A stretch of DNA of 6,700 nucleotides. It comes from JBGPTK01 sp041497605. GTDB lineage: Bacteria; Acidobacteriota; Terriglobia; Acidiferrales; UBA7541. This document shows, in pieces, positions 1 through 6,215 of the stretch; positions within the stretch are counted from its first letter, which is position 1, and every line of letters begins with the position of its first letter. The notes beneath the pieces are model-generated. The model was not told the origin of the DNA. It did no database searches and saw only the letters and a program-made list of their open reading frames with translations. The translations under genes were made by a program, and so were the position numbers. The stretch lies in NCBI GenBank assembly GCA_041497605.1, contig JBGQGW010000212.1, positions 1-6,700 on the forward strand, read 5' to 3'.

Positions 1-599
1 GAGTTAGTTATCTTTTGCACGTAAGAACGCGTCTCACGAAAATTGGGAACGCCGCCAAACCGGTCCACGGTTCCCTCGCCAGCATTATACGCAGCCAGGG
101 ACTTCTCCACATCGCCGTTGTAACGGTCCAGCAGATCCCGCAAATAGTGAGCTCCGCCGTCCAGATTCTGGGCAGGGTCGAACGCGTTGTTTACGCCGTA
201 TCGCTGTGCCGTCGCCGGAATCAATTGCATCAGTCCTAGCGCACCTTTGCGCGATCTGGCTTGAGGGTTGCCGCCGGATTCGGCCAGGACAACCGCGCGA
301 ACCAGAGCTGGATCCAGCCGGTGGCGTTCGGCCACCTTCTGCACCATCTGGTCGAGCTTGCCCGACGTAATCCCCGGTGAAGTTCCCTCTGCAAGGGAGA
401 GCTCGCCTGACTGGCGAATGCGCCGGGAGGACTTCATCTGCGGCGGATTCGCGTTTACGTAGACGTGCTTGCCCTGCTGATCCACATAAGATGCAATTTG
501 AGCGCTTGCCGGACTGGAGGCGCAGAACAAAATCCCCGCCGCGAGCACGGCAAGCACCGCATAGTGCGTTACTTTCCGTTCCTGGAGAAGGCAGAGCAT
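1..599 (-). CDS. Exported lytic transglycosylase, SLT domain (3' end outside window)
   Basis: Predicted periplasmic or envelope enzyme that cleaves the MurNAc-GlcNAc bond of peptidoglycan to give 1,6-anhydro products (family knowledge). The minus-strand frame is open from ATG 599 to the left edge, 199 full codons. Residues about 1-33 look like a Sec signal peptide: a short charged start (ERK), a hydrophobic core (AVLAVLAAGILF) and an ASA-Q cleavage site. Residues 36-53 (SYVDQQGKHVYVN, then a PP) resemble a DUF4124-type N-terminal segment; this is a tentative match. The SLT domain runs from about residue 80 to the edge: AESGGNP with the likely catalytic Glu107, GALGLMQLIPATA (119-131), and AYNAGEGTVDRFGGVP (170-185). 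The ending RSYVQKI is typical of the domain end, so only a short tail is probably missing. The start is supported by AGGA at 610-607, 7 nt upstream. It lies 85 bp after alaS and probably has its own promoter. Confidence 0.93.
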   Translation of the reverse strand, partial: MLCLLQERKVTHYAVLAVLAAGILFCASSPASAQIASYVDQQGKHVYVNANPPQMKSSRRIRQSGELSLAEGTSPGITSGKLDQMVQKVAERHRLDPALVRAVVLAESGGNPQARSRKGALGLMQLIPATAQRYGVNNAFDPAQNLDGGAHYLRDLLDRYNGDVEKSLAAYNAGEGTVDRFGGVPNFRETRSYVQKITN

Positions 600-683
600 C
601 CCTATTTCCTGGGCTAAATGAAAGAGACACACCCACTTCGGGAGGAGGACCCATCCCGGCGTGGATATTCTGGCGCTGAAGCA

Positions 684-692
684 ATTATAACA
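684..692 (-). promoter_or_regulatory. Candidate extended -10 promoter for the transglycosylase gene
   Basis: On the minus strand, positions 692-684 read TGTTATAAT, a perfect TATAAT hexamer with the TGn extension. No good -35 hexamer lies 16-18 bp upstream, which is tolerable for extended -10 promoters. The element overlaps the alaS stop codon (TAA at 687-685). Expected transcription start is near 677, giving a leader of about 78 nt before ATG 599. Prediction by eye only. Confidence 0.5.
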
Positions 693-3393
693 TTCGGTCT
701 ATGAGGGGAACTACCTGGGCGAGGGTACTTTCGATGGCCGATGTGTCTTTTCCGCCAGCCTCTGCCAAATCGGGTCTGCCGCCTCCGGAACCCCCGATTT
801 GGCGGGCCAATTCCTGGACAATTTTGCCGGCGTGGAGCCTGGAGGTTAGATCCTTCGTAACCCCTGTAATTAGAGATACTTTGCCGTCCTCCGCCGCGAA
901 CAGGACCACGACGCCCGAGCCTAGTCTTTGGCGCAGGGTATCGACGAGCTGGCGTAGGCCTTCCCGATCAACATCGGTAACTCGTGCTGCTACAACGCGA
1001 ACGCCCTTGACCTCGCGGGCACCTTCGAAGAGTTCGTCAACTTTGGAATGAGCGGTCTGGCGTCTGGCGGCTTCGAGCTGCTTTTCAAGCTGGCGAACAG
1101 TTTGGGTCTGGCGTTCGACGGCGCCGAGCAGGTCGTCTTCGCGGACGTTGAGAGCGGCAGCCAGAGAGCGCAGCGCGCCCAGGGCCTGCTGGTAGCTGGC
1201 CAGGGCCCCCGTGCCGCTGATTGCTTCGATCCGGCGCACCCCTGCGGCCGCCGATTGCTCAGCGGTGATCTTAAAGATGCCAATCTCTCCCGTGCGGCCA
1301 ACGTGCGTCCCGCCGCAAAGTTCCTTGCTGTAGAAGCCGCGCAGAGCGGAGGAATCGGGGACCGTGACCACGCGCACATTCTGCTCCGGATAGCGATCGC
1401 CGAAAAAGGCGAGCGCGCCGGAAGCAAGCGCTTCGTCGATGTGCATGATGTCCGTTTGCATTTCGAGATTTCGCAGGATTTTCTCGTTCACCTGCTGTTC
1501 GATTTCCTTGATCTCGACGGGATCGACAGCGGCGAAATGAGAGAAATCGAAACGGAGGTGATCGGGGGCGACCAGCGAGCCCGCCTGCTTCACATGCGTG
1601 CCGAGAATATTGCGCAGCGCCGCGTGCATCAGGTGCGTCGCGGTGTGGTTGCGCATGGTGTTGGCGCGGTGAACGGGGTCGGAGACGGTCATCACGCGGT
1701 CACCGACGCGCAGATTTTCCTTGGCGACGATGCGGTGCGCGATCAGGCCCGCGACAGGATAGTAGGCGCCTTTGACTTCGGCGACTTCCAGCGAGCCGTC
1801 GTTGTCGTAAAATTTTCCGATGTCCGCGACCTGTCCTCCGGATTCGGAATAAACCGCGGTGCGGTCGAGCACGATTTCGGCATTGGTGCCGGCCGGAATT
1901 TCATTCACAAGGCCTTTGGCGGTTACGATGGCTTCGATGTGGCAGTCGCGGGCCGTCGTGCCAAAATAGAAATCCGGCTCGGTCGTGAAAGTTTCGGCCA
2001 GTTTCGAATAGACGGGGTTTGCGGCATCTTTGTGAACGCCCTTCCAGGATGCGCGGGCGCGTTTGCGCTGTTCCTCCATCGCGCGTTCAAAATCCGCCTC
2101 CTGGAACTGGATGCCCTGGTCGCGCAACACATCTACGATGAAATCGAGCGGTAGTCCAAACGTGTCGTAGAGCCGGAAGGCCTTCTCTCCGGGATAGGAG
2201 ATATCGGGCTGTTTTTTCTTCAATTCGAGGAGCGGCGCGAGATCTTCTTCGAGCTTTTTCAAGCCGACATCGACGGTGCGCGAGAAGCGGCGCTCCTCTT
2301 CATTCAGGATTTGGTCCACGCGCGCGGCATTCTCGGCAAGTTCGGGGTAGGCGTCCTTCATTTCGGCGCGCACCGCCACCGACATGGGCGCAAGGAAAGG
2401 TGAAGGCGCATTCAACATCCGCGCGTGACGCAGGCCGCGGCGGATGATTTTTCGCAGCACGTATCCCCGGCCTTCATTGGAGGGAACCACGCCGTCGGAA
2501 ATCAAGAATGCCGCCGCGCGCGAATGGTCGGCCACGATTCGCAGCGAAGGCTGAAAGCGGGCGTCGCGCAAGTCAACGCGGGCAAGGTGCGCCGCCTCCT
2601 GCATCAGCGGTTGGAATAAATCCGTATCGAAATTACTGACTTTGCCTTGAAGCACGGCGGTGACGCGTTCGAGGCCGGCGCCGGTGTCCACGGAGGGCCT
2701 GGGCAGGGGATTCAATTTGCCTTCCGAGTCGCGATTGAACTGCATGAAAACGAGATTCCAAATTTCAACGTAGCGGCCGCATTCGCAGCCGAACTGGCAG
2801 TCTTTGTGTCCCTGATCGGATGCGGCGGGCCCCATGTCGTAGTGAATTTCGCTGCACGGCCCGCAAGGGCCTGTGTCTCCCATGGCCCAAAAGTTTTCCT
2901 TCATGCTCAATTCATGGATGCGGTCTTTCGGGACGGATTGGCTTAGCCATTGGTTGTAGGCTTCGCTGTCGCGAGCGATCCCCTGTTCGCCTTTGAAAAT
3001 CGTGACGTACAGCTTGTCTTTGGTAATACCGAACCGGCCGGCGCCGGACGATGTGACGAGTTCCCACGCGAAAGCGATCGCTTCTTTTTTGAAGTAATCG
3101 CCGAAGGAAAAATTGCCGAGCATCTCGAAAAAAGTGTGATGGCGGTTGGTGAATCCGACATTTTCCAGGTCGTTGTGCTTGCCGCCTGCGCGCACACACT
3201 TCTGGCAGGTGGTGGCGCGCCGGTAGTCGCGTTGCTCGAGACCGAGGAACACATCCTTGAACTGGTTCATACCGGCGTTGGTGAAGAGCAGAGTGGGATC
3301 GTTGGCCGGGACAAGCGAGGAACTGCGCACGATGCGATGGCCGTTCGCTTCGAAGAATTTCAAGAATGTCCGGCGGACTTCGTTTCCAGTCAA
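685..3393 (-). CDS. alaS: Alanine--tRNA ligase
   Basis: Cytoplasmic class II aminoacyl-tRNA synthetase that charges tRNA-Ala with alanine and hydrolyses Ser/Gly-tRNA-Ala. With a TTG start at 3393 the protein has 902 residues, close to the usual 870-900. Residue numbers follow that start. The catalytic domain includes RHHTFFEMLGNFSFGDYF (85-102), GDTGPCGPCSEIHYD (172-186) and DTGAGLERV (236-244). A Cys-rich stretch (CQFGCECGRY, about 199-208) precedes EIWNLVF, as in many bacterial AlaRS. The editing domain carries SESGGQVADIG (516-526) and the zinc-site motifs HTATH (583-587) and CGGTH (693-697). A coiled-coil-like segment (about 760-783) leads to the C-Ala domain with GSGGGRPD and AGGK (868-882). 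All expected parts are present. TTG 3393 is chosen because TGNEVRRTFLKFF is the normal N-terminus and GAGGG lies 4 nt upstream. A GTG at 3462 would add 23 unsupported residues and has no ribosome binding site. Confidence 0.97.
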   Translation of the reverse strand: MTGNEVRRTFLKFFEANGHRIVRSSSLVPANDPTLLFTNAGMNQFKDVFLGLEQRDYRRATTCQKCVRAGGKHNDLENVGFTNRHHTFFEMLGNFSFGDYFKKEAIAFAWELVTSSGAGRFGITKDKLYVTIFKGEQGIARDSEAYNQWLSQSVPKDRIHELSMKENFWAMGDTGPCGPCSEIHYDMGPAASDQGHKDCQFGCECGRYVEIWNLVFMQFNRDSEGKLNPLPRPSVDTGAGLERVTAVLQGKVSNFDTDLFQPLMQEAAHLARVDLRDARFQPSLRIVADHSRAAAFLISDGVVPSNEGRGYVLRKIIRRGLRHARMLNAPSPFLAPMSVAVRAEMKDAYPELAENAARVDQILNEEERRFSRTVDVGLKKLEEDLAPLLELKKKQPDISYPGEKAFRLYDTFGLPLDFIVDVLRDQGIQFQEADFERAMEEQRKRARASWKGVHKDAANPVYSKLAETFTTEPDFYFGTTARDCHIEAIVTAKGLVNEIPAGTNAEIVLDRTAVYSESGGQVADIGKFYDNDGSLEVAEVKGAYYPVAGLIAHRIVAKENLRVGDRVMTVSDPVHRANTMRNHTATHLMHAALRNILGTHVKQAGSLVAPDHLRFDFSHFAAVDPVEIKEIEQQVNEKILRNLEMQTDIMHIDEALASGALAFFGDRYPEQNVRVVTVPDSSALRGFYSKELCGGTHVGRTGEIGIFKITAEQSAAAGVRRIEAISGTGALASYQQALGALRSLAAALNVREDDLLGAVERQTQTVRQLEKQLEAARRQTAHSKVDELFEGAREVKGVRVVAARVTDVDREGLRQLVDTLRQRLGSGVVVLFAAEDGKVSLITGVTKDLTSRLHAGKIVQELARQIGGSGGGRPDLAEAGGKDTSAIESTLAQVVPLIDRML

Positions 3394-3397
3394 GTGG

Positions 3398-3402
3398 CCC
3401 TC
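3398..3402 (-). promoter_or_regulatory. Ribosome binding site deciding the alaS start
   Basis: GAGGG at 3402-3398 on the minus strand lies 4 nt before TTG 3393. The spacing is a little short, but this is the only purine-rich stretch near either candidate start, so it favours TTG 3393 over GTG 3462. It sits between two GCCACT copies that could take part in leader pairing. Confidence 0.5.
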
Positions 3403-3406
3403 AGCA

Positions 3407-3449
3407 GTGGCAATGTCGCAGTGAGTGGTCAGAGTCCAGCAATCGCCAC
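3407..3449 (-). promoter_or_regulatory. Stem-loop in the alaS leader
   Basis: On the minus strand, GTGGCGAT (3449-3442) can pair with ATTGCCAC (3414-3407) in an 8-bp stem with one G-U pair and a 27-nt loop. A second GCCAC at 3398-3394, between the Shine-Dalgarno sequence and the TTG start, could compete for the same GTGGC arm. The pairing is visible in the sequence; a regulatory role is inference. Confidence 0.35.
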
Positions 3450-3478
3450 GCAGCCTGAACACTGAACGCTAGGAATTC

Positions 3479-3507
3479 ATTATCGCAGACGCATCGCATG
3501 GTCGCAA
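3479..3507 (-). promoter_or_regulatory. Candidate sigma70-type promoter of alaS
   Basis: On the minus strand: TTGCGA (3507-3502, 4 of 6 consensus), a 17-bp spacer, then GATAAT (3484-3479, 5 of 6) preceded by TGC, which provides an extended -10. Expected transcription start is around 3472. That leaves a leader of about 79 nt before TTG 3393, but only about 10 nt before GTG 3462, so it also favours the shorter alaS reading. Confidence 0.55.
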
Positions 3508-3510
3508 TGC
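3482..3510. repeat. Palindrome and (A/G)TCGCA repeats in the alaS promoter
   Basis: Three copies of (A/G)TCGCA occur on the plus strand at 3482-3487, 3493-3498 and 3501-3506; the first two are 11 bp apart. A fourth (GTCGCA) is at 3415-3420 in the leader. The same stretch contains an imperfect palindrome on the minus strand, GCATTGC-6 nt-GCGATGC (3510-3491, one T-G mismatch as DNA). The elements overlap the predicted -35 and spacer, so an operator role is possible but unproven. Confidence 0.4.
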
Positions 3511-3578
3511 TAGGCCGGACAACTGGGCGCCGTTCATCGAGCGGAAAGAGCGGGGGGCACGAAGCCGCAGGGCTGGGG

Positions 3579-4103
3579 TTATTCTTCTTCCTCGGGTGTG
3601 GCGGGGAGTTCGGAGACATCTTTTTTTGTTAAGGCGCGGAGCTCGGTCCGAATGAGATCGCTGGAGAAGCCGGCAGCCATCAGGTTGCGATAGAGCGAGG
3701 CGAGCTTGCGCTGGTCGAGTTCGCCGTTCATGCGCGCGAGGCGGCGTTTCAGGCGGACACCCAAAAGAGCGGCTTCATCCGTCTCGGCGAAGGCTTCTTC
3801 CAGCGCCGCCTCGATGAAACGATCGGGGACGCCGCGGGCGCGCAGTTCCCGCGCGATGCGGTAACGTCCCTGGCGGCGCAATTGAGCATGGCTGCGCGCG
3901 AATTCGCGGGCGTAGCGAGCGTCGTCGAGATATTGACGTTGTTTCAGGCGCTCAATTACCGGACGCACAATCGACACTTCTGCGGCGCGACGCTTCAGAT
4001 GCTCCAGCATCTGGTGAATTGAATAGGAGCGGCGCGTCAGCGCGTGCAAGGCGGCGGCGTAAAGCTGCTCTTCGGTATCTAGTTTGCGGGGCGCGCGTGG
4101 CAC
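3579..4103 (-). CDS. recX: Regulatory protein RecX
   Basis: RecX binds RecA filaments and restrains RecA activity in recombination and the SOS response (family knowledge). With GTG 4103 the protein has 174 residues, near the usual 150-180. Residue numbers follow that start. Visible features are the Arg-rich helical repeats of the family: EEQLYAAALHALTRRSYS (about 11-28), LKQRQYLDDARYAREFA (about 53-69), and GRYRIARELRARGVPD (about 79-94) followed by an acidic helix. The tail is acidic, ending EEEE. The start is uncertain. The frame stays open to a TTG at 4184, which would add 27 residues (201 in all), but that extension is proline-rich, has less GC-biased third positions and does not look like RecX. 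Neither start has a convincing ribosome binding site. The gene lies directly upstream of alaS, as in the widespread recA-recX-alaS order, but recA is absent here. No good terminator was seen after the stop. Confidence 0.88.
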   Translation of the reverse strand: MPRAPRKLDTEEQLYAAALHALTRRSYSIHQMLEHLKRRAAEVSIVRPVIERLKQRQYLDDARYAREFARSHAQLRRQGRYRIARELRARGVPDRFIEAALEEAFAETDEAALLGVRLKRRLARMNGELDQRKLASLYRNLMAAGFSSDLIRTELRALTKKDVSELPATPEEEE

Positions 4104-4222
4104 GGGGATGAGGATAGCAGGAGCTGGTGGCAGGTGATAGCTGGTTGGCTTCAGGTGGCGGGGAACAGAAAGATCGAAACTCAATAACTGAGGACATTAA
4201 TCAAAATGAAGGGAGATTGTGG

Positions 4223-4238
4223 TTGCGGCCTGCCGCAA
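4223..4238. repeat. Short hairpin in the pilT-recX gap
   Basis: TTGCGGC (4223-4229) and GCCGCAA (4232-4238) form a perfect 7-bp inverted repeat with a 2-nt centre, 12 bp after the stop of the pilus ATPase gene. No T-run follows on the minus strand, so it is not a standard intrinsic terminator. It may stabilise the mRNA 3' end or be incidental. Confidence 0.45.
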
Positions 4239-4249
4239 TCCGCCGATTC

Positions 4250-5395
4250 CTAGCGTTGGCCCAGGCGCTCGAATTCGGTGATGGTTCGCTCCATGTCTTC
4301 GCGCGCGGCATCGGAGGCGGAACGAATACCCTGGATGCGCAGCTTGAACTCGTCCGGATTCGAGGCGCGGAGCAGCGCTTCTTCGTAGGTGATCAAGTTG
4401 CGCGAATAGAGATCGAAGAGCGATTGATCGAAGGTCTGCATGCCGTACTGGCTTGTGCCGGCGGCCAGCGCGTCGCGGATCAGACGCGTCTTATCAGGAT
4501 TGATGATGCAATCCCGGATGTAGGCAGTCGCAACCAGCACTTCGCAAGCGGGAACCCGGCCCATGCCGTCGCTGCGGCGAACCAGCCGCTGGCTGATGAC
4601 GGAGCGCAGCGTGGAAGCAAGCTGCAAACGAATCTGCTTTTGTTCCGGCGGGGGGAAGACGGCGATGATGCGTTGAATCGTCTCGGTGGCGTCCAGGGTG
4701 TGCAAGGTGGACAAAACCAAGTGGCCGGTTTCAGCCGCGAGCAGGGCCGTGGAAATTGTTTCCAGGTCGCGCATTTCGCCGACCAGGACCACATCGGGAT
4801 CCTGGCGAAGCGCGGCGCGCAAGGCCGTGGAAAAGTTTGACGTGTCGACTTCCACTTCGCGCTGATTGATGAAGCCCTTCTTGTCCCGGTGAAGATACTC
4901 GATCGGGTCTTCAATGGTGATGATGTGTTCGCCGCGGGTCGAATTGATGCGGTCGATCATCGAGGCGAGTGTGGTGGATTTACCCGATCCAGTGGTTCCG
5001 GTGACCAGGATGAGCCCGCGCTGCTCCTCGCAAATTTTCTCGACTACGGTTGGCAGTTCCAATTCTTCGATGGTGCGAATCTTGGTGGGGATGACGCGGA
5101 GCACCATGCCAACATTGCCGCGCTGCTGGAATACGTTCACGCGGAAGCGGCCAAGCCCCGCCACGCCGTAGGCCATGTCGAGTTCGGCGGTTTCCTTGAA
5201 TTTCTGCTTCTGCCGGTTGGTCATCATGCTGAAAGCCATGGACAACATTTCTTCCGGCGTAACTCTGGGGACATCGCCGAGTGGATGAAGTATGCCGTCG
5301 ACGCGCAAATAGGGGTGATTGCCGACTTTCAGGTGCAAGTCGGAGGCTTTGCTTTCGACGGCTCGGCGAAGCAGATCGTCAATATTCAGGGCCAT
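4250..5395 (-). CDS. pilT: Type IV pilus retraction ATPase, PilT/PilU family
   Basis: Hexameric cytoplasmic ATPase of the GspE/PilT family that drives pilus depolymerisation and twitching motility. The 381 residues carry the full set of motor motifs. The N-terminal PAS-like domain begins LLRRAVESKASDLHL (8-22). Next come Walker A GTTGSGKST (133-141), the Asp box with EDPIEYLH (162-169), Walker B with DVVLVGEMRD (201-210) and the His box around STLHTLDATETIQR (229-242). The C-terminal part has QYGMQTFDQSLFDLY (316-330). The classic PilT AIRNLIRE motif is not present as such; the matching place reads KTRLIRDAL (302-310) and appears shorter, so this may be a PilU-like or other paralogue. ATG 5395 is the natural start, though only a weak GGGG lies about 10 nt upstream. 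No other pilus gene is adjacent, so it is an orphan in this window. The aquaporin gene ends 105 bp upstream and recX follows. Confidence 0.93.
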   Translation of the reverse strand: MALNIDDLLRRAVESKASDLHLKVGNHPYLRVDGILHPLGDVPRVTPEEMLSMAFSMMTNRQKQKFKETAELDMAYGVAGLGRFRVNVFQQRGNVGMVLRVIPTKIRTIEELELPTVVEKICEEQRGLILVTGTTGSGKSTTLASMIDRINSTRGEHIITIEDPIEYLHRDKKGFINQREVEVDTSNFSTALRAALRQDPDVVLVGEMRDLETISTALLAAETGHLVLSTLHTLDATETIQRIIAVFPPPEQKQIRLQLASTLRSVISQRLVRRSDGMGRVPACEVLVATAYIRDCIINPDKTRLIRDALAAGTSQYGMQTFDQSLFDLYSRNLITYEEALLRASNPDEFKLRIQGIRSASDAAREDMERTITEFERLGQR

Positions 5396-5404
5396 GGCGT
5401 GAAT

Positions 5405-5420
5405 GCCCCGTCCGAGGGGC
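5405..5420 (-). promoter_or_regulatory. GC hairpin just upstream of the pilT-family start
   Basis: On the minus strand GCCCC (5420-5416) and GGGGC (5409-5405) pair around a 6-nt loop, ending 9 nt before ATG 5395. The GGGG is also the only candidate for a ribosome binding site, so the stem could limit translation initiation. The pairing is visible; the effect is inference. Confidence 0.35.
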
Positions 5421-5461
5421 GTGTTTGCAACGTAGCACGCGACTTGGGGCTGGGCAATAGA

Positions 5462-5498
5462 TCGCCGGGATGCGGTTGCGATTTTGATAACCCGGCGA
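5462..5498 (-). terminator. Stem-loop after the aquaporin stop (possible weak terminator)
   Basis: TCGCCGGG (5462-5469) and CCCGGCGA (5491-5498) form a perfect 8-bp inverted repeat around a 21-nt loop, starting 2 nt after the aquaporin stop codon. The following minus-strand bases (TCTATTG) are not a proper T-run and the loop is long, so intrinsic termination is uncertain. mRNA 3'-end protection is an alternative. Confidence 0.35.
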
Positions 5499-5500
5499 AA

Positions 5501-6193
5501 TCAGGCTTCGTGCAGGAAGAACCGGTCGTAGAACCAGCCGGCCAGGACGCCGCCGAGCAATGGGCCGATCCAGTAGACACCGTGATTCGCCCAGTGACGC
5601 GCTGCCAGGGCGGGACCAAGCGCACGCGCCGGGTTCATCGATGCGCCGGTGAATGGACCGCTGACCAGAACTCCGGCGGTGATGGCGAGGCCGATCGCGA
5701 ATCCGGCAATTTTGTTGGAGGAGTTGTTGATATCCACGGCGGTGGCAAAGAAGATCAGGACCAGCAGGAAGGTGGTCACGCCCTCGAGAAGCATTCCGTG
5801 AGCGCGGGTGAAATCCGTCGCGAGACTGGGCGCGCCCAGCGAGACAGGGCCCCAAGCCGAGACGGCCAGGAGGGCTCGAAGCAAGTACGACGCCGCGATT
5901 GCGCCACCCACTTGCGCCGCCCAGTAGAGAATTGTTTGCAGCGTGCTCAGACGTTTGGTGACCCAGAAGCCAATGGAGATTGCGGGATTAAAATGGCCGC
6001 CGGAAATATGGCCGAGCGCGGAGAACACAATGGCCATCGCCAATCCGTAAGCCAGAGCGATTCCCAATAAGCCCAGGCCGCTCTGGGCGGATGTACGCAG
6101 ATATTGATCACAACAAATTGCGCCAGCGGCGAAAAATACCAGAGAGAACGAACCGATGAATTCGGCGACGAGCTTCTGAGGGAGGCTATACAC
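5501..6193 (-). CDS. Aquaporin / MIP family channel
   Basis: Inner-membrane channel of the major intrinsic protein family for water or small neutral solutes. The 230 residues show six hydrophobic segments and both half-helix NPA boxes: SGGHFNPAISIG (64-75) and GASMNPARALGPA (183-195). Length and motif spacing match the AqpZ-like group rather than the longer GlpF type. By hand alignment to AqpZ, the aromatic/arginine filter is Tyr49, Val175, Ala184 and Arg190, instead of the Phe-His-Thr-Arg of a strict water channel. The substrate could therefore be broader than water (inference). The GTG start at 6193 is chosen because AAGG at 6203-6200 lies 6 nt upstream and MYSLPQKLVAEFIGSF is a normal MIP N-terminus. 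The gene has its own strong-looking promoter immediately after ilvE. No glycerol kinase or other solute-use gene is adjacent to hint at the substrate. Confidence 0.93.
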   Translation of the reverse strand: MYSLPQKLVAEFIGSFSLVFFAAGAICCDQYLRTSAQSGLGLLGIALAYGLAMAIVFSALGHISGGHFNPAISIGFWVTKRLSTLQTILYWAAQVGGAIAASYLLRALLAVSAWGPVSLGAPSLATDFTRAHGMLLEGVTTFLLVLIFFATAVDINNSSNKIAGFAIGLAITAGVLVSGPFTGASMNPARALGPALAARHWANHGVYWIGPLLGGVLAGWFYDRFFLHEA

Positions 6194-6197
6194 AACG

Positions 6198-6208
6198 CCC
6201 CTTTGGGG
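6198..6208 (-). promoter_or_regulatory. Short hairpin covering the aquaporin ribosome binding site
   Basis: On the minus strand CCCC (6208-6205), AAA, GGGG (6201-6198) can form a 4-bp GC stem that includes the AAGGGG ribosome binding site in front of GTG 6193. The stem is short, so any effect on translation is speculative. Confidence 0.25.
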
Positions 6209-6215
6209 GAAAGGT

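Noticed and set aside
638..662. Inverted repeat CGGGA...TCCCG after alaS as a terminator
   Set aside because: Only 5 bp with a 10-nt loop and no T-run on the minus strand; not enough for an intrinsic terminator.
85..684. Minus-strand frame of 199 codons over the transglycosylase region
   Set aside because: The neighbouring frame encodes a complete SLT domain with its catalytic motif; this frame has no family features.
1048..2154. Long plus-strand open frame (368 codons) opposite alaS
   Set aside because: It lies wholly antisense to a clearly conserved alaS frame, shows no recognisable motif, and is the kind of shadow frame expected from GC-biased codon use.
3535..3578. GC-rich stretch after the recX stop as a terminator
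   Set aside because: Only 3-4 bp stems can be formed and the T-rich tail is short and interrupted.
3952..4197. Minus-strand frame of 81 codons starting at ATG 4197
   Set aside because: Out of frame with recX and overlapping its conserved N-terminal helices; no motif and no ribosome binding site.
5424..5446. Possible sigma54 promoter upstream of the pilT-family gene (TTGCA near 5430)
   Set aside because: The required GG at -24 is missing when TTGC is aligned as the -12 element.
4889..6070. Long plus-strand open frame (393 codons) opposite the pilT-family and aquaporin genes
   Set aside because: It crosses two well-supported minus-strand genes and their gap, has a low-complexity Gly/Asp/Arg-rich composition and no domain-like pattern; a shadow frame.
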